Source: Microvirga sp. Mcv34 | GTDB taxonomy: Bacteria > Pseudomonadota > Alphaproteobacteria > Rhizobiales > Beijerinckiaceae | Assembly (NCBI RefSeq): GCF_024519725.1 | Contig: NZ_JALJRK010000039.1 | Coordinates: forward strand, 1-36,001 | Direction: 5' to 3' | Length of the DNA: 36,001 nucleotides | In this document: positions 7,580 through 15,539 of the stretch, piece after piece | Layout of the letters: each line of letters begins with the position of its first letter | Numbering within the stretch: the first letter of the stretch is position 1 | Program-made: the position numbers and the translations under genes | The notes under the pieces: model-generated | Database searches by the model: none | Seen by the model: the letters and a program-made list of their open reading frames with translations, nothing else | Told to the model about the DNA's origin: nothing

Positions 7580-8734
7580 ATGCACTTCACTAACGCCCGT
7601 GTCCTCGCGCTTGCTGTCGTCGGGGCGGCCAGCCTGAGCCTCGCCGGATGCTTTCAGTCGAAGACGAAAGTGATTGAGTTAGGCGAAGATGCGGGACTTC
7701 CTAGCAAGGCGTTCTGCACAACGCTGGGGAAGAAGCAGATCGAGCAGCTTCCAACACCCGAGAAAGCTCAAAATGGCGGGATTATATACCGCCAAGCCAA
7801 CAAGACAGATCAGGTCGCTCTCAAGAAGATCAATAAGAACCTCTACCTCGCTCAGCTTGAAACCCAAGGCAAATTCCAGTTCAGCTATCTTTGGCGTGAC
7901 GACAAAAGGCTTCGGATCCTCGCCTTCCCACTCCAGATGACCGAAGGGACCAGAAGGTCCGCGGAAGATGCCGGACTCACCCTCAGCCCTCAACCTAATG
8001 GGTTCCAGGAGCTAGCCGGCAAGCACGAAGACCTCGAACGCTTTCTTCTCTCTCCGAAAACGGACAGCCTGACGGCATTCTCCGAGTGCACTTTCGAGAA
8101 GCCAGCCGATTGGGATCCACCGCTCGTCGGGCAGGTTCGCAAGAATATGAGCCGTGAAGAGGCCATGTCACAGCCGGGAGCAACGGAGTGCGGCGACAAT
8201 GTATGCTTCACCGATCTCGGCTTGGCAGGCATCAACCCTCGATCTCAGCGAAAAGGTTCTGGACAAATCCGCGTGAAATTCAGCGACCAGGGAGTGAACC
8301 GGACCTCCGTGCGCGCTAAGGGGCTCGACCTCGGATGGCAGGAGGGCCTGCTCAACAAAACGATCCTGTCGTTGTCTCCCATTCCGTATACCGGCGATGA
8401 AGGCAAAGTTGTTTTCCTCCAGGTCAATAACGATCAGGTGCTGTACTCAGCCTCTGATACCGTCGAAGTCCCAGACGACGTGGCCAAGCGATTGAACATC
8501 TTCAATCAGGAGATCCAACGCCGGAGTCATGTCGCTAACATCTTTAGTAATCAGACCATCCGGTTTCTCAGGTTTGTTGTGACGGACAGCCAGGGCATAG
8601 AAGCCATCAAGGGCATTCCAGACCTGAACGCTGTTATCCACGAACTGGGCTTGCAGAACCGGCCCTACATCGATCTCACGATCGCTAGAGAGCCGAATGT
8701 GGGGCAAAGCCTGTCTGTCGATAGCCAACATTGA
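7580..8734 (+). CDS. Putative lipoprotein
   Basis: Predicted lipoprotein of 384 residues. From the ATG at 7580 the N-terminus is a type II signal peptide: hydrophobic run ALAVVGAASL and a lipobox LSLAGC with the lipidated Cys24. The frame is open further upstream but the lipobox fixes this start. GGAA at 7571-7574 is a weak ribosome site. The mature part is polar and has Cys pairs (about Cys46, and ECTFE near 165, then ECGDNVCFTDLG near 203-213) that may form disulfides. No family recognised. It follows the CheY-like gene by 58 bases; partnership is not shown. Confidence 0.75.
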   Translation: MHFTNARVLALAVVGAASLSLAGCFQSKTKVIELGEDAGLPSKAFCTTLGKKQIEQLPTPEKAQNGGIIYRQANKTDQVALKKINKNLYLAQLETQGKFQFSYLWRDDKRLRILAFPLQMTEGTRRSAEDAGLTLSPQPNGFQELAGKHEDLERFLLSPKTDSLTAFSECTFEKPADWDPPLVGQVRKNMSREEAMSQPGATECGDNVCFTDLGLAGINPRSQRKGSGQIRVKFSDQGVNRTSVRAKGLDLGWQEGLLNKTILSLSPIPYTGDEGKVVFLQVNNDQVLYSASDTVEVPDDVAKRLNIFNQEIQRRSHVANIFSNQTIRFLRFVVTDSQGIEAIKGIPDLNAVIHELGLQNRPYIDLTIAREPNVGQSLSVDSQH

Positions 8735-8804
8735 GGGCAAGGTAGACAGTGGCTTCGATTCAACCTGACAAGCATCCGCCAGTATTCTTGAATGAGTGCA
8801 CCCG

Positions 8805-8820
8805 TTAAGTATTTATTAAC
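8805..8820 (+). promoter_or_regulatory. Perfect CtrA-binding box
   Basis: TTAA at 8805-8808, a 7-base spacer, then TTAAC at 8816-8820: the exact CtrA consensus TTAA-N7-TTAAC. The right half overlaps the -35 position of a plausible promoter, as at many CtrA-activated promoters in Caulobacter. It is in the 356-base gap between the lipoprotein gene and the Rem-like gene. Confidence 0.65.
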
Positions 8821-8845
8821 CTTACGCTCGGAAGCGCCCTAGACT
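8816..8845 (+). promoter_or_regulatory. Candidate CtrA-controlled promoter
   Basis: TTAACC (8816-8821) and TAGACT (8840-8845) are spaced by 18 bases and would start transcription near 8852, upstream of a 31-codon ORF with a strong ribosome site and of the Rem-like gene. Confidence 0.45.
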
Positions 8846-8894
8846 GTCATCCAGATGCAACACCTTGGGTCAGTGATGCACTAAAGGAGTGTTC

Positions 8895-8990
8895 ATGATT
8901 GACCCTAACCCATCCGAACGACATCTTCACACAAGGTTCAGGCGATTCGTCGGATCGCTGAGGCCTACGAACAAGTACCGTCTATTCTAA
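8895..8990 (+). CDS. Possible 31-residue small protein upstream of rem-like gene
   Basis: ATG at 8895 is preceded at ideal distance by AAAGGAG (8883-8889), the best ribosome site in this region. The 31-residue product is basic (ERHLHTRFRRFVGSLRP) and ends KYRLF. It lies 43 bases downstream of the predicted CtrA-type transcription start and 100 bases before the Rem-like gene. It may be a true small protein or a leader ORF affecting translation of the regulator. No homologue is known to me. Confidence 0.4.
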   Translation: MIDPNPSERHLHTRFRRFVGSLRPTNKYRLF

Positions 8991-9090
8991 AAGAACCACG
9001 AACGGACCCAAGGCTGAGTAAGTGGCTTTTGGGAGCCGAGGATAGACGACAGAACGTTCGAAGCAGTTTCTGGGTTGGGGCACTTATCAA

Positions 9091-9759
9091 ATGTTTATCG
9101 TCGTTGCTTCGCAGCAATCGGCTGCGGCTGCCTATGTGTCTGAGTTCATCGGTGAGGGCATTCCGTCAATCGGGATGTTCTCCGACGATTACCACTCCTG
9201 GCTCGACGATCCTTCCAAGACTGATCTTGACCAGGTACGCGGCTTCTTGATCGAGGAATCCAATGAGCGAATTGCTTTCGCCCAAACTCTGCGGAAGCGC
9301 ACTCCTGCGCCGATCATCGCCCTCAGCGAAACCCGCTCTCTGGAGAAAACACTCGAGCTCCTGACAGCCGGTATTGACGATGTGGTCCGCAGGCCGATCC
9401 ATGTCAAAGAGATCCTTGCACGATCCGAGGCAATCTGGCGCCGCCATCGGGAGAGCCAGCCAGTTCAGTCCACTGACCCGGTCAAGGTCTTCTTCAATGG
9501 TCAGGATGCAGAGGTCAATGGGCAACCATTGACGCTCCCGCGCCGCGAGCTCAATATCCTAGAATACTTCGTCCGCAATCGCGGGCGCTCTGTGAGCAAA
9601 GCTCAGGTCTTCCATGCGGTCTATCAGGACTGCCAAGCGGATGTTTCTGAGACCGTGGTCGAAGGACACATCAGCAAGCTCCGCAAGAAGCTTCGTATGC
9701 GCCTTGGCTATGATCCGGTCGTATCCAAGCGCTTTGAGGGGTATACCTATCTCGGTTGA
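9091..9759 (+). CDS. Rem-like OmpR-family regulator (motility control)
   Basis: Two-domain transcription factor of 222 residues like Rem, the rhizobial activator of flagellar and chemotaxis genes. The receiver-like domain spans 1-115 and the OmpR-type winged helix 128-222. The family-typical ALSETRSLEKTLELLTAGIDDVV and LPRRELNILEYFVRNRGR stretches are present, as is the VVEGHISKLRKKLR recognition helix region and a terminal SKRFEGYTYLG. The receiver is degenerate: after strand 1 (FIVVASQ) the acidic pair is missing, and the switch lysine position reads VVRRP, arginine instead of lysine. Phosphorylation is therefore unlikely. No clear ribosome site precedes the ATG. A CtrA box lies 270 bases upstream, which fits cell-cycle control of motility. 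It is followed by a strong terminator. Confidence 0.8.
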   Translation: MFIVVASQQSAAAAYVSEFIGEGIPSIGMFSDDYHSWLDDPSKTDLDQVRGFLIEESNERIAFAQTLRKRTPAPIIALSETRSLEKTLELLTAGIDDVVRRPIHVKEILARSEAIWRRHRESQPVQSTDPVKVFFNGQDAEVNGQPLTLPRRELNILEYFVRNRGRSVSKAQVFHAVYQDCQADVSETVVEGHISKLRKKLRMRLGYDPVVSKRFEGYTYLG

Positions 9760-9788
9760 GCACAACCTTGGATTTCTGACCCTGGCAC

Positions 9789-9818
9789 AAGGGACGGTTT
9801 TCTCCGTCCCTTTTTATT
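9789..9818 (+). terminator. Rho-independent terminator after the rem-like gene
   Basis: GGGACGG (9791-9797) pairs with CCGTCCC (9804-9810) around TTTTCT, extended by AA/TT, followed by TTTTTATT. Confidence 0.9.
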
Positions 9819-9890
9819 ATGTCTGCTATATTGGCCGAGACCCCTGCAGCTGAATAAACTGCCTAGGCAAAGCTCTACAAGGTCAACCGA

Positions 9891-10628
9891 ATGCGTCTGC
9901 TCGTCTCTGCCATCACCACTCTCCTCGTATCGGCCACAGTCGCCTACGCCACAGCAGACGGTCCCGATTTTTTCGACGTGCGAGGCGTCAGCCCCAACGA
10001 CGTCCTATTCCTGCGGGCGAGGCCGACCGCCAGTTCACCCAAGGTCGGCCAGGTTCCTCACAATGGAAAAATGCTCCGAAATGAGGGTTGCTCGGCTGTT
10101 CGCGACGGGAAAATTCTGCCGGATTCTGATTTGAACACCGGCCCATTCTGGTGCCGAGTTCGGTTTGGCCCTGTCGAAGGTTGGGCAAACGCCCGATACC
10201 TCATTGAAGCGGCAGAAGCCCAGCCAATTAGATCGCCAAGCCGGGCACCGTCCTATCCGGCTTCTGTCGCCAGCGCGATTAACTCAAACACAGCGACATG
10301 CGATAGTTTCAAGGGCAAGCCGGGATTCACCCGCAATGACCTTGATTTGAATGGGGATGGCACAAACGATTGGATTGTCGACTACGGACACCTCGAATGT
10401 GACGGCTCGACAACGATGTTCTGCGGCAGTGGAGGCTGCACGCTTCAGGTCCTCATCTCGAACGGCCGCAATGAATGGGTCCCCAGATTCGAGGATACTG
10501 TTCGAGACTACAGCTTTAAGCCGTCGGGCGGCAAAATGATCCTCCGACTTGAGCAGCACGGGATTGCCTGTCGAAAGCCAGGAACCGAGTCATGCCCGAA
10601 GAATATTGATTTTACAGCCCGTGATTGA
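9891..10628 (+). CDS. Exported SH3-like domain protein
   Basis: Exported protein of 245 residues. The signal peptide is residues 1-20 or so (LLVSAITTLLVSATVAYA). Residues 26-107 form a bacterial SH3-like domain: LFLRARPTASSPKVGQVP, then a Cys-containing loop, then WCRVRFGPVEGWANARYL, which is the usual end of such domains. After a linker of about 25 residues the C-terminal part begins with a DLDLNGDGTNDWIVDYG stretch (a calcium-binding-like DxNxDGxxD pattern) and a cysteine-rich FCGSGGCTLQV. SH3-like domains of this type bind cell-wall or protein ligands in the periplasm. It has its own flanking terminators and so is probably monocistronic. Confidence 0.75.
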   Translation: MRLLVSAITTLLVSATVAYATADGPDFFDVRGVSPNDVLFLRARPTASSPKVGQVPHNGKMLRNEGCSAVRDGKILPDSDLNTGPFWCRVRFGPVEGWANARYLIEAAEAQPIRSPSRAPSYPASVASAINSNTATCDSFKGKPGFTRNDLDLNGDGTNDWIVDYGHLECDGSTTMFCGSGGCTLQVLISNGRNEWVPRFEDTVRDYSFKPSGGKMILRLEQHGIACRKPGTESCPKNIDFTARD

Positions 10629-10671
10629 TCCTTAGCCAGTAGAATATCGAAATCCCCAACAAAAGCTCTAG

Positions 10672-10706
10672 AGCGCCGTCCGGGTCCCATCGGGCGGCGC
10701 TTTTGC
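10672..10706 (+). terminator. Terminator after the SH3-like gene
   Basis: AGCGCCGTCCG (10672-10682) pairs with CGGGCGGCGCT (10691-10701), one G-T pair, 8-base loop, followed by TTTT. Confidence 0.85.
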
Positions 10707-10722
10707 TTGTCATGAGGTCAAA

Positions 10723-11040
10723 ATGACAGACGTGAATGTCCGCAGCTTGGCTGACTTCAAACGCTTCCTCGCGCGCCCCGGCGCCACCATCGAGACGCTC
10801 CGGAACGATGTCATGACGAGGAACGGCCAGACGCCGGAAACCCGCCCTCAGGCCTATGGCACCCGCCAGGTCAAGAAGCTCCAGACGAATGCCGTTCAGT
10901 TCACGGGCGACAACTGGCTCTGGTTCGGTAAAGCCGCCGAATATCGTTTCTCGGGGGATGTCGTGACAATCGACGCCAGCAAGGACGGGTCGTTCAAGGA
11001 CGTCATCGAATACAAACTTTCCGTTCAGCCAGCAGCCTAG
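10723..11040 (+). CDS. Hypothetical protein, first of the methyltransferase gene train
   Basis: Unrecognised 105-residue protein. An N-terminal helix (SLADFKRFLAR) is followed by a probable small beta domain with NAVQFTGDNWLWFGKAAEYRFSGDVVTI (about 56-83). AGGTC precedes the ATG. It begins a run of seven same-strand genes (10723-15347) with short gaps that contains two DNA methyltransferases. Its place just after a terminator suggests it is the first gene of the unit. Confidence 0.6.
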   Translation: MTDVNVRSLADFKRFLARPGATIETLRNDVMTRNGQTPETRPQAYGTRQVKKLQTNAVQFTGDNWLWFGKAAEYRFSGDVVTIDASKDGSFKDVIEYKLSVQPAA

Positions 11041-11054
11041 AACAGGAGACATCC

Positions 11055-11315
11055 ATGGGACTAATCTGGATTCGCAAGGACTCCAGCCGCATGGGCCTGC
11101 TCGATCAGAGCAACCAGCACATCTACGCCACCTATCGCGAGGTGAAGAAGCGTAAGGGCGCCCCCAATACCTTCAGGGTTGAGGGATACGCCCAGCGCGA
11201 GAGGAAGCACCCGGCGGAGGAAATCGAGTGGCCGGACGTGGAGGCAGCCAAGCAGGCCTGTCAGCGCATCGCCGCCTGCTACACCCAGGCAACCGTCCAG
11301 TCGGCCGCCAGCTGA
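11055..11315 (+). CDS. Small basic hypothetical protein
   Basis: An 86-residue protein of unknown family with AGGAG at 11043-11047 as ribosome site. It starts with WIRKDSSRMGLL and has a basic middle (REVKKRKGAPNTFRVEGYAQRERKH in two blocks) and a C-terminal helix (DVEAAKQACQRIAACY). Third gene partners on either side are close (14 and 12 bases), which supports cotranscription. Confidence 0.6.
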   Translation: MGLIWIRKDSSRMGLLDQSNQHIYATYREVKKRKGAPNTFRVEGYAQRERKHPAEEIEWPDVEAAKQACQRIAACYTQATVQSAAS

Positions 11316-11327
11316 GGATCACCCGCG

Positions 11328-12026
11328 ATGTCACCCGAATCTCAGCTTCGGAACCAGAAGCTCAAGCAGTTTGTCGAAGAGGCGCTCGACACTGGCGTTT
11401 TCTACGAGAGAGACTTGCAGGACCGGATCATTCCGCAGATCCTCCCCTTCGACGAGGCCGTCGAGAATCTGATCGGCACCTTCACCAATCCTTCGTTTCA
11501 GGAACTTCGGAATCTTGAAGCTCGCGTCGCGGCTCTTCCCCGCGGGTCCTGGGCTATCATTCGCAAGGAATGGGACGGGGGCGGATGCTACATGCTGATG
11601 TTCAGCGACGGGACAGGAAAGCTCGCGACCGGCGTCGCCCACGATACCTATGATCATCCGCTTCCCTTCGTAGAAGCTCAGCGCAGTGTGCTTGGCTACG
11701 AGATCTACAAGATGCGCCATGCCGTCGAGGCCGAGCGTGAGATTGCCGGTGATCTCCAAGCCATCGCAGATAACGGCTTTGCGCTGTATCAGAAATTCGA
11801 AGGTCTCAAGTTCGACCACCGCATCTTCACGACAGCCCAGATCTCCGAAATCCGGCCCAATGGCCATGTCGTTCTGCGACTCACCCTCCGCGGGAGCCGC
11901 AAACACTATGAGGCCACCGTCGGCGCTCGCCTGCTAGAGCGTCGCATCCAGGAGGCCAAGGAGCGAGAGATGCCTCAGGAAGCACGGCCCGAGCCCGTCG
12001 GCCAGACGGCTCTCTTCCTCGCCTAG
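11328..12026 (+). CDS. Hypothetical protein with C-terminal clamp-like motif
   Basis: A 232-residue protein of unknown family. The middle is an alpha/beta domain (WAIIRKEWDGGGCYMLMF, residues 75-92) followed by a long helix (AVEAEREIAGDLQAIAD) and a beta-rich end (IRPNGHVVLRLTLRG). The last ten residues contain QTALF (226-230). The next two gene products, both DNA methyltransferases, end with the related QADLF and QYALF, so this protein may be recruited to DNA in the same way. It precedes the first methyltransferase by 90 bases. Confidence 0.65.
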   Translation: MSPESQLRNQKLKQFVEEALDTGVFYERDLQDRIIPQILPFDEAVENLIGTFTNPSFQELRNLEARVAALPRGSWAIIRKEWDGGGCYMLMFSDGTGKLATGVAHDTYDHPLPFVEAQRSVLGYEIYKMRHAVEAEREIAGDLQAIADNGFALYQKFEGLKFDHRIFTTAQISEIRPNGHVVLRLTLRGSRKHYEATVGARLLERRIQEAKEREMPQEARPEPVGQTALFLA

Positions 12027-12116
12027 TCGGAACCACATCGTATTCGACAACTGCCGCGCAGCGACTAGCCGCGCGTCGCCTCCGCTCGTCCAGATTCTCA
12101 AACGGAGCGTCCATCG

Positions 12117-12971
12117 ATGCCCAAGCTCTCTAAGGAAGAAGCCGCACGCCACCAAGAGGCGGAACGGCTTCTCGAGAAAGACGTCCTCACCGTCACAGAA
12201 CGGGAGTTCGTTCTGGAACATTGGCATGAGGGCGCCCGTCACCTCAACTCGGTCGCCGGCGCGTTCTTCACGCCCCTGGAACTCGCCCGCGACTTCTCGA
12301 TCGAGGTCACGGGCCGGAGGATCATCGATCTCTGTGCCGGGATCGGCCGGCTCTCCTACATGGTCAAAGCCGCGGCCGACTTTTCCCGCCGTCCCCTTGA
12401 AATCACGTGCATCGAGATCAACAAGGACTATGTCGAGGTCGGGCGCAAGATTCTTCCCGAAGCTCGCTGGATCCACGCCGACGTTCTTGATCTCCCGAAG
12501 CTTGATCTCGGCAAGTTCGATTGTGCCATCGGCAATCCGCCGTTCGGAGCGATCCGGTCGGACACGAAGGCTCCTCGGTATAAGGGCAGTAACTTCGAAT
12601 ATGCGGTGATCGATCTGGCATCGGAACTGGCGGATTACGGGGTCTTCATCGTCCCGCAGGGCTCGGCACCCTTCCAGATGAGCGGAACCCAGACGTTCAG
12701 GCACGCGACCTCGCAGAAGTACGAGGCATTCGTCAAATCGACCGGAATCTCACTCCAGCCGAACTGCGGCCTCGATACCTCCGGTTACGATCACCTCTGG
12801 CGCGGAACCTCGCCCCGCACCGAGATCGTCTGTGCGGATTTCAAGCAAATCAGGGCTGAACGTCAGGCAAGCCCAGGTTCTCAAGATTCTCACATCGCAG
12901 GCCTCAAGGCCGGCAATTCGATCAACCCCGCTGTCGCAACTCGGCCCCAGCAGGCCGATCTTTTTGCCTGA
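12117..12971 (+). CDS. Class I DNA adenine-type methyltransferase
   Basis: SAM-dependent methyltransferase of 284 residues with the amino-methyltransferase order X-I-IV. GAFFTP (48-53) is the motif X-like SAM loop, IDLCAGIGRLS (70-80) is motif I, CIEIN (98-102) motif II, HADVLD (120-125) motif III and NPPF (140-143) the catalytic motif IV for N6-adenine (or N4-cytosine). There is little space for a target-recognition domain, so the substrate specificity may be loose or partner-dependent. The C-terminus ends Q-A-D-L-F-A (279-284), a close match to the beta-clamp-binding motif QL(S/D)LF. The next methyltransferase starts 7 bases downstream. No restriction enzyme is adjacent. Confidence 0.85.
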   Translation: MPKLSKEEAARHQEAERLLEKDVLTVTEREFVLEHWHEGARHLNSVAGAFFTPLELARDFSIEVTGRRIIDLCAGIGRLSYMVKAAADFSRRPLEITCIEINKDYVEVGRKILPEARWIHADVLDLPKLDLGKFDCAIGNPPFGAIRSDTKAPRYKGSNFEYAVIDLASELADYGVFIVPQGSAPFQMSGTQTFRHATSQKYEAFVKSTGISLQPNCGLDTSGYDHLWRGTSPRTEIVCADFKQIRAERQASPGSQDSHIAGLKAGNSINPAVATRPQQADLFA

Positions 12972-12978
12972 GGTTTCC

Positions 12979-13728
12979 ATGACGCTGAATAAAGGAATGG
13001 GCGGTCACCACTCGGCGACGGCCATTACCGAGACGTGGTTGACCCCGCCCAGCATCATCCAGGCGCTCGGCTCCTCGTCCTCATTTGACTTGGACCCGTG
13101 CGCTGCTCCGATGCCCCGCCCCTGGGACACCGCCCGAAACCATTACACCTGGCCGGAGCAGGACGGCTTGAGACTGCCCTGGGAGGCCAGGGTGTGGCTC
13201 AACCCGCCCTATGGCCGCGCCATGACCGATTGGCTCAAGAAGATGAGCCGCCACAACAAGGGCACCGCCCTGATCTTCGCCCGTACGGAGACTGAGGCCT
13301 ATCACGAGTTCGTCTGGCCTTACGCGTCTGGTATCCTCTTCCTCCGGGGCCGCCTGCACTTCCATTATCCTGATGGCCGAAGGGCCGAAGCCAACTCCGG
13401 TGCTCCCAGTGTTCTTGTTGCCTATGGCGAGGAGGACGTAGAGCGGCTGATCCAGAGCGGCCTTGACGGTGCCTTTGTCGGTCTCACCCGTCCGGTGTTG
13501 CTGCATATGGTGCTCAATTTCGAGCAGCCGATGCCTCACTGGCGCGAGGTAGTCTGCGACGCAATCAAGAATCTCGGCGGCATGGCCCGGCTTCAGGACA
13601 TCTACAGCGCGCTGGAAAACCACCCGCGAACACGGGCCAATCCCCACTGGAAAGCCAAAATTCGCCAGACCATCGGGCGACTGCAGCTTCCGCGGATCGA
13701 CAACGGGCAATACGCCCTGTTCGCCTGA
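12979..13728 (+). CDS. Phage-type DNA N6-adenine methyltransferase with C-terminal winged-helix-like domain
   Basis: DNA N6-adenine methyltransferase of the phage Dam-like family. From the ATG at 12979 (249 residues): WLTPPSII (20-27) and FDLDPCA (36-42) at the SAM site, WLNPPYGR (73-80) as catalytic motif IV, then ALIFARTET and a GAPSVLVAYG segment typical of the family. Residues about 186-240 add an extra helical domain (WREVVCDAIKNLGGMARLQD, then WKAKIRQTIGRL) that reads like a winged helix and is not part of the usual phage enzyme; it could supply target recognition. The chain ends QYALFA, resembling a clamp-binding motif. The longer frame from 12832 overlaps the upstream gene and is unlikely. 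Starts 7 bases after the previous methyltransferase. Confidence 0.85.
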   Translation: MTLNKGMGGHHSATAITETWLTPPSIIQALGSSSSFDLDPCAAPMPRPWDTARNHYTWPEQDGLRLPWEARVWLNPPYGRAMTDWLKKMSRHNKGTALIFARTETEAYHEFVWPYASGILFLRGRLHFHYPDGRRAEANSGAPSVLVAYGEEDVERLIQSGLDGAFVGLTRPVLLHMVLNFEQPMPHWREVVCDAIKNLGGMARLQDIYSALENHPRTRANPHWKAKIRQTIGRLQLPRIDNGQYALFA

Positions 13729-13769
13729 AACTCTCGCAAATCTGATCATTGCCGAACACGAGAAGTGCC

Positions 13770-14528
13770 ATGACCGAGAACGACACCATTCTCTGCCAGA
13801 CCGAAATTCGGGACTGGCGCATTGCTGAAGACAGCACCGAAGATCTGGTTGGACGCCAGACGGAAGACTGGCTCGTCCAGGCTTCGCATTCTGCCTATCA
13901 CGGCCTCACCCTCACCCTCAAGGCGCCGGACGGCTCTGACCGTCTAGTCGATATCGAAATCGACCAGGGCAACGTCGTGGTTCGATCATACAGAGGCGAC
14001 GAGCCTGACGCGAAAATGATCATCGCGGCCGACGCCACCTATGTCTCCTCCTGCTCCGAAATCGGACAGCTCGGACGCAAGCTCATCCGGTATGAGCCGG
14101 AGGACGCCGAGTTTCACAGCGGCGAGGTGCCCGTCAACATGGGCACCCTGGCGACCGAAATCGTCGCCACGGGCGAGTCCTTCCGGGCCAGTCTGGAATG
14201 GATCGGGGAGGGTGAGGATGGGGATTATCGGCCCGCCGACCCCAATGATCGTCCCATCCTCCGTTTCGACGTCTCCCAGGAGGGTGAAAACGGCGAATGG
14301 GAGGACGTGCCCGACAGCAGCTATTGCACCCAACTTGATGCCCGGCTTCCCCGCCCGATCCGTGAGCTCGCAGCGAGCTTGATCCTGAAGACCGTCGAGG
14401 AGGCTCATGCCGCAGGCCTGTCGCTCAAGCGGGTCTGCGAACGCCTGTCCTGGATGGACGAGGCCGCCGCCACGGCAGGCGACACTGCTCCCTTCCTGAA
14501 AACCGAACTCATCGCCGCCGCGGAGTGA
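13770..14528 (+). CDS. Hypothetical acidic protein
   Basis: Unrecognised 252-residue acidic protein. ATG at 13770 is chosen over a TTG at 13749. It looks like a beta-rich N-terminal half (LTLTLKAPDGSD, LVDIEIDQGNVVVRSY) and a helical C-terminal end (ELAASLILKTVEEAHAAG). High aspartate and glutamate content could indicate DNA mimicry or simply solubility; there is no direct evidence for either. Gaps of 41 and 9 bases place it in the methyltransferase gene train. Confidence 0.6.
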   Translation: MTENDTILCQTEIRDWRIAEDSTEDLVGRQTEDWLVQASHSAYHGLTLTLKAPDGSDRLVDIEIDQGNVVVRSYRGDEPDAKMIIAADATYVSSCSEIGQLGRKLIRYEPEDAEFHSGEVPVNMGTLATEIVATGESFRASLEWIGEGEDGDYRPADPNDRPILRFDVSQEGENGEWEDVPDSSYCTQLDARLPRPIRELAASLILKTVEEAHAAGLSLKRVCERLSWMDEAAATAGDTAPFLKTELIAAAE

Positions 14529-14537
14529 ACCAGTCCA

Positions 14538-15347
14538 ATGACCAAGAAACCCAAGAAAGTTGAAGCTCGCTACACCGTAGTCCTGGATAATTGCGGCAAC
14601 CCGGATCGGGGCCAGGACCCGTCGCGCCGGCTCCCGGGTACCGTTCGGAAGGTCGTTTCTGTCGAGGATTTCGCAGCAGCCTCGAAAGCCTGCCGGGATT
14701 ACATCGAGGAAAATGACCTCGGCGGCGGCAATTGGACCGGCGGTGAGATCCGTGAGAACGGCCAGCTCGTTGGGAAGGTCGGCTACAACGGGACCATCTG
14801 GCCGCCAGGCGAATTCGCCGTCGGCATGAAGCCACTCTGGCCGGAGCCGAAGGATGAGGCTCCGAAGCCGAAGGATCCGCTCGAGTGGGAGATGGCCCAG
14901 GTCGACACGCCGTACGGACCTATTCTGGTCGGTGGATGCTTTCGGGTCGGCAACGTGAAGAGCATCGAAGGCACGTTTGCCGTTGATGGTCAGCACTACG
15001 AGTTCATGACCTACGCGACCTTCGACGAAAGCGGGTTCAAGGACATCCAAAGCCACAACCTTCTCAGGAACGGCGTCTACTCAGACACTGTCACTTCACC
15101 AAAGAAGGTTCAGGATGCCGTTCGGGCGGCAGTCGCCGCGTGGGCTTCGGTTCCCGCCAATATGGCCCTGATCGTCCGGAACGAAATCAGGGACCAGAAG
15201 AAATCGATCCGGCATGTGGAGCGGCAGATCGCCAGCTATGAGGAGCAGCTCGCCAAAGCCAGAGAAGAGCTTGCGAGCCACCAGGCAGAGATCTCAAAGC
15301 TCGAAGAGAAAGCCGCTCAGTTTAGTGCGCACTCGAAGGGACAGTGA
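14538..15347 (+). CDS. Hypothetical protein with C-terminal coiled coil
   Basis: A 269-residue protein of unknown family. Residues 1-110 form a small alpha/beta region with NWTGGEIRENGQLVGKVGYN, a glycine-rich beta stretch. The middle (about 110-190) repeats a similar beta pattern. Residues 205-265 are a continuous charged heptad-rich helix (ASYEEQLAKAREELASHQAE and onward), a likely coiled coil for dimerisation. It begins 9 bases after the previous stop and ends the seven-gene train; the next gene is 192 bases away. Confidence 0.65.
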   Translation: MTKKPKKVEARYTVVLDNCGNPDRGQDPSRRLPGTVRKVVSVEDFAAASKACRDYIEENDLGGGNWTGGEIRENGQLVGKVGYNGTIWPPGEFAVGMKPLWPEPKDEAPKPKDPLEWEMAQVDTPYGPILVGGCFRVGNVKSIEGTFAVDGQHYEFMTYATFDESGFKDIQSHNLLRNGVYSDTVTSPKKVQDAVRAAVAAWASVPANMALIVRNEIRDQKKSIRHVERQIASYEEQLAKAREELASHQAEISKLEEKAAQFSAHSKGQ

Positions 15348-15539
15348 GGGCACTGCGCAGGACCCGTTGGAAACTGAACGTCCAACTGGTGTTCGGCGTA
15401 AATTTGACGGCTACGACCAAGCCGATAACGAAGCCCGGCGGCGAACCTGCCCGGCCCAGTTAACGATACTTAAGAAATCCGGTACCGTTGCGCCCCGCGA
15501 GCCGCCTACACTCGTCTGAGCGTTGCAGAGGGGGGCGGC

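Noticed and set aside
12832..13728. Longer start for the second methyltransferase
   Set aside because: It would overlap the upstream gene by 140 bases, whereas the ATG at 12979 follows its stop by 7 bases and fits the family.
13986..15056. Long minus-strand open frame of 356 codons
   Set aside because: It lies opposite two plus-strand genes in a gene train. Its translation is low-complexity and shows no domain, which fits a GC-rich shadow frame.
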